A DNA stretch of 5,503 bases from an uncultured Erysipelotrichaceae bacterium (GTDB taxonomy: Bacteria > Bacillota_I > Bacilli_A > RF39 > UBA660), in assembly GCA_902782915.1 (NCBI GenBank), contig CACZOV010000061.1, forward strand, positions 1 to 5,503, in the 5' to 3' direction. Position numbers and translations under genes: made by a program. Below, piece by piece: positions 4,446-5,503 of the stretch. Position 1 is the stretch's first letter; the number at the start of each line of letters is the position of its first letter. The notes beneath the pieces were generated by a model that saw only the letters and a list, made by a program, of their open reading frames with translations, ran no database searches and was not told the DNA's origin.

Positions 4446-5246
4446 TTATTTAAAATAATCACGTTTTTTAAAAGAATAAGTTAAAAACTTTGTAAAAGCC
4501 CTTGTATTAGAAAGCCAAACAAAACGAACATTATTTTTTTGATTATTAATAATTTTTTCAACCATAAATTCTGCAATTGTTTCTGGATAATCACCCAAAA
4601 TATTATATATTTTCTTTGTTTTATCATCTAATTCTATTTTTTCTCCATCTCCAAGGGATCTAGTTATAAAATTAGTTATCATAATACCAGGTGTTATCTT
4701 TCCAATTAAAATATTTTGATTTAATTCACTACTTTCATGGGCAAGAGCTTCAGTAAAATAAGTAACTGCTCTTTTACTAGTTCCATATATTGATAAACCA
4801 GTTATAAGTGCATTATTACTTCCATGTCCTTCAACATTATAAATAGCTCCAAATCCTTGATTTTTCATAACTTTAAAAATCAACTTAGAACAAAGAATAG
4901 TTCCTTTTAAATCAATATCAATTAAACGATTAATAACAGAACTATCCAGATCCCAAATTGGAGTATTTGGTTGATTAACACCAGCATTATTAATCCATAT
5001 ATCAATACTATTAACTTCTTTTAAAGTATTTTCTATTAAATTATTAATATCACACTCATTTGTTATATCAGTTTTAAAAGATAAGATCTTAGAATTACTA
5101 TTAATACTTTTTAATTTTTCTTTAGCATTCATAAGTTCTATTTCATTAACATCACAAAGAACAACATTAAATCCCCTCTTATAAAATAACTCTATCATAC
5201 TATAACCAAAACCTCTAGCACTTCCTGTAATAACAACTGTTTTCAT
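4446..5246 (-). CDS. SDR oxidoreductase, NYC1/NOL-like active site
   Basis: This is a 266-residue short-chain dehydrogenase/reductase. Visible are T7-G-S-A-R-G-F-G14 (dinucleotide loop), C31-D32-V-N (Asp after the second strand, favouring NAD(H)), D60-I, N86-N-A-G89 and the active-site Y154-G-T-S-K158. The catalytic-Ser region is unusual: instead of the common N-x-S-S it reads N137-V-E-G-H-G-S143-N-N-A, placing Ser 11 rather than about 13 residues before the Tyr. This pattern resembles the N-M-D/E-G-x-G-S signature I recall from the NYC1/NOL chlorophyll b reductase group and related bacterial SDRs. The C-terminus (W244-L-S-N-T ... K260-K-R-D-Y-F) resembles the K-R-D-x-F tail of those bacterial proteins, also from memory. 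The tetrad Asn position is Asp (D112). Start: GAGG (5256-5253), 6-nt spacer. It opens the cluster with the APH-like kinase gene. No photosynthesis link is implied; the substrate is unknown. Confidence 0.88.
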   Translation of the reverse strand: MKTVVITGSARGFGYSMIELFYKRGFNVVLCDVNEIELMNAKEKLKSINSNSKILSFKTDITNECDINNLIENTLKEVNSIDIWINNAGVNQPNTPIWDLDSSVINRLIDIDLKGTILCSKLIFKVMKNQGFGAIYNVEGHGSNNALITGLSIYGTSKRAVTYFTEALAHESSELNQNILIGKITPGIMITNFITRSLGDGEKIELDDKTKKIYNILGDYPETIAEFMVEKIINNQKNNVRFVWLSNTRAFTKFLTYSFKKRDYFK

Positions 5247-5263
5247 ATAACACCTCTTTTAAT

Positions 5264-5269
5264 ATTATA
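5264..5269 (-). promoter_or_regulatory. Possible -10 box upstream of SDR/kinase cluster
   Basis: A perfect TATAAT on the minus strand lies 17 nt before the SDR start codon at 5246, in the 55-nt gap after the pentapeptide-repeat gene. No recognisable -35 hexamer is found at 16-18 nt (TAGATC or similar), and no clear terminator lies in the gap, so the cluster may also be read through from upstream. Such hexamers occur by chance in AT-rich DNA. Confidence 0.3.
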
Positions 5270-5301
5270 AAATATAAAATTAAAAAGATCTAGATATATT
5301 T

Positions 5302-5503
5302 CTATTTTATTTCAACACCTAAAACAGATACAAGATCTTTTGCTTGCATTGAATCAATAATCATTCCAGCAATTGAATATTTATCAAATGAAATACCACT
5401 AATATCACTTCTTGAAAAGTCAATTTTTTTAAACTAGTATTTAAAAATTCTGATCTATTAAAATCAACTTCATTTAATTCTATATTTTTAAGTTCTACAT
5501 CAA
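5302..5503 (-). pseudogene. Pentapeptide-repeat protein, 3' end, frameshifted
   Basis: This is the C-terminal part of a gene entering from the right edge. The minus strand from 5501 encodes pentads of the A(D/N)LXX type: VELKN, IELNE, VDFNR, SEFLN, TSLKK. At a run of seven A (5430-5424) the frame breaks: reading on gives an unrelated tail and TGA at 5363-5361. Adding one A restores IDFSR, SDISG, ISFDK in perfect register, then the tail YSIAGMIIDSMQ ... VLGVEIK ending in TAG (5304-5302). As I recall, a tail of the form Q-A-x-x-L-x-x-x-L-G-V-x-I-K is common in Firmicute pentapeptide-repeat proteins of the right-handed beta-helix fold. In the tail frame a TAG stands just upstream of the A run, so the second half has no frame of its own. 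It may be a true pseudogene, a phase-variable or slippage-rescued gene, or a homopolymer sequencing error. Confidence 0.8.

Noticed and set aside
5286..5297. ATCTAGAT palindrome after the pentapeptide-repeat gene
   Set aside because: The eight-base palindrome has no loop and no stem extension. It is too short to call a terminator or operator in AT-rich DNA.

Overview
The window is strongly AT-rich DNA from a low-GC Gram-positive-type bacterium: Bacillota, or a Mollicutes/Erysipelotrichia-like relative. The signs are good AGGAGG-type ribosome binding sites, sigma-A-like promoters, a Bacillus-like tRNA-Glu with encoded CCA, and A/T-ending codons. The standard code fits. All seven Trp codons I checked are TGG, no gene needs TGA as a sense codon, and the eight stop codons I could place are all TAA or TAG.

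Layout, left to right. Bases 1-178 are a divergent intergenic region. It has a strong rightward promoter for a HIT-family hydrolase gene (179-568, + strand), leftward promoter-like elements and a palindrome. Everything else is on the minus strand. A tRNA-Glu(CUC) gene (601-676) converges on the HIT gene. Its own promoter (707-736) sits just beyond the stop codon of the next gene. Two hairpins flank the tRNA: one fits termination of the leftward transcript, the other termination of the rightward HIT transcript.

A three-gene operon (3362 down to 741) encodes an SDR oxidoreductase of the gluconate 5-dehydrogenase type, a DUF2130 coiled-coil protein with a PD-(D/E)XK-nuclease-like signature, and an FMN-binding flavin reductase-like protein. 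The junctions are tight (4 nt, or an overlap depending on the start, and 2 nt).

A second leftward cluster (5246 down to 3452) encodes a divergent SDR whose active-site region resembles the NYC1/NOL (chlorophyll b reductase) type, an APH-like small-molecule kinase, and a 62-residue protein of unknown function that overlaps the kinase by 13 nt and looks translationally coupled. At the right edge is the C-terminal end of a pentapeptide-repeat protein gene. Its frame is broken by one base in a seven-base homopolymer; restoring one base recovers eight uninterrupted pentapeptide units.

No insertion sequence, CRISPR array, phage module or clearly new defence system is visible. The most interesting points are the homopolymer frameshift, the nuclease-like DUF2130 protein in a redox operon, the unusual SDR active site, the coupled kinase/small-protein pair and the interlocked HIT/tRNA transcription units.
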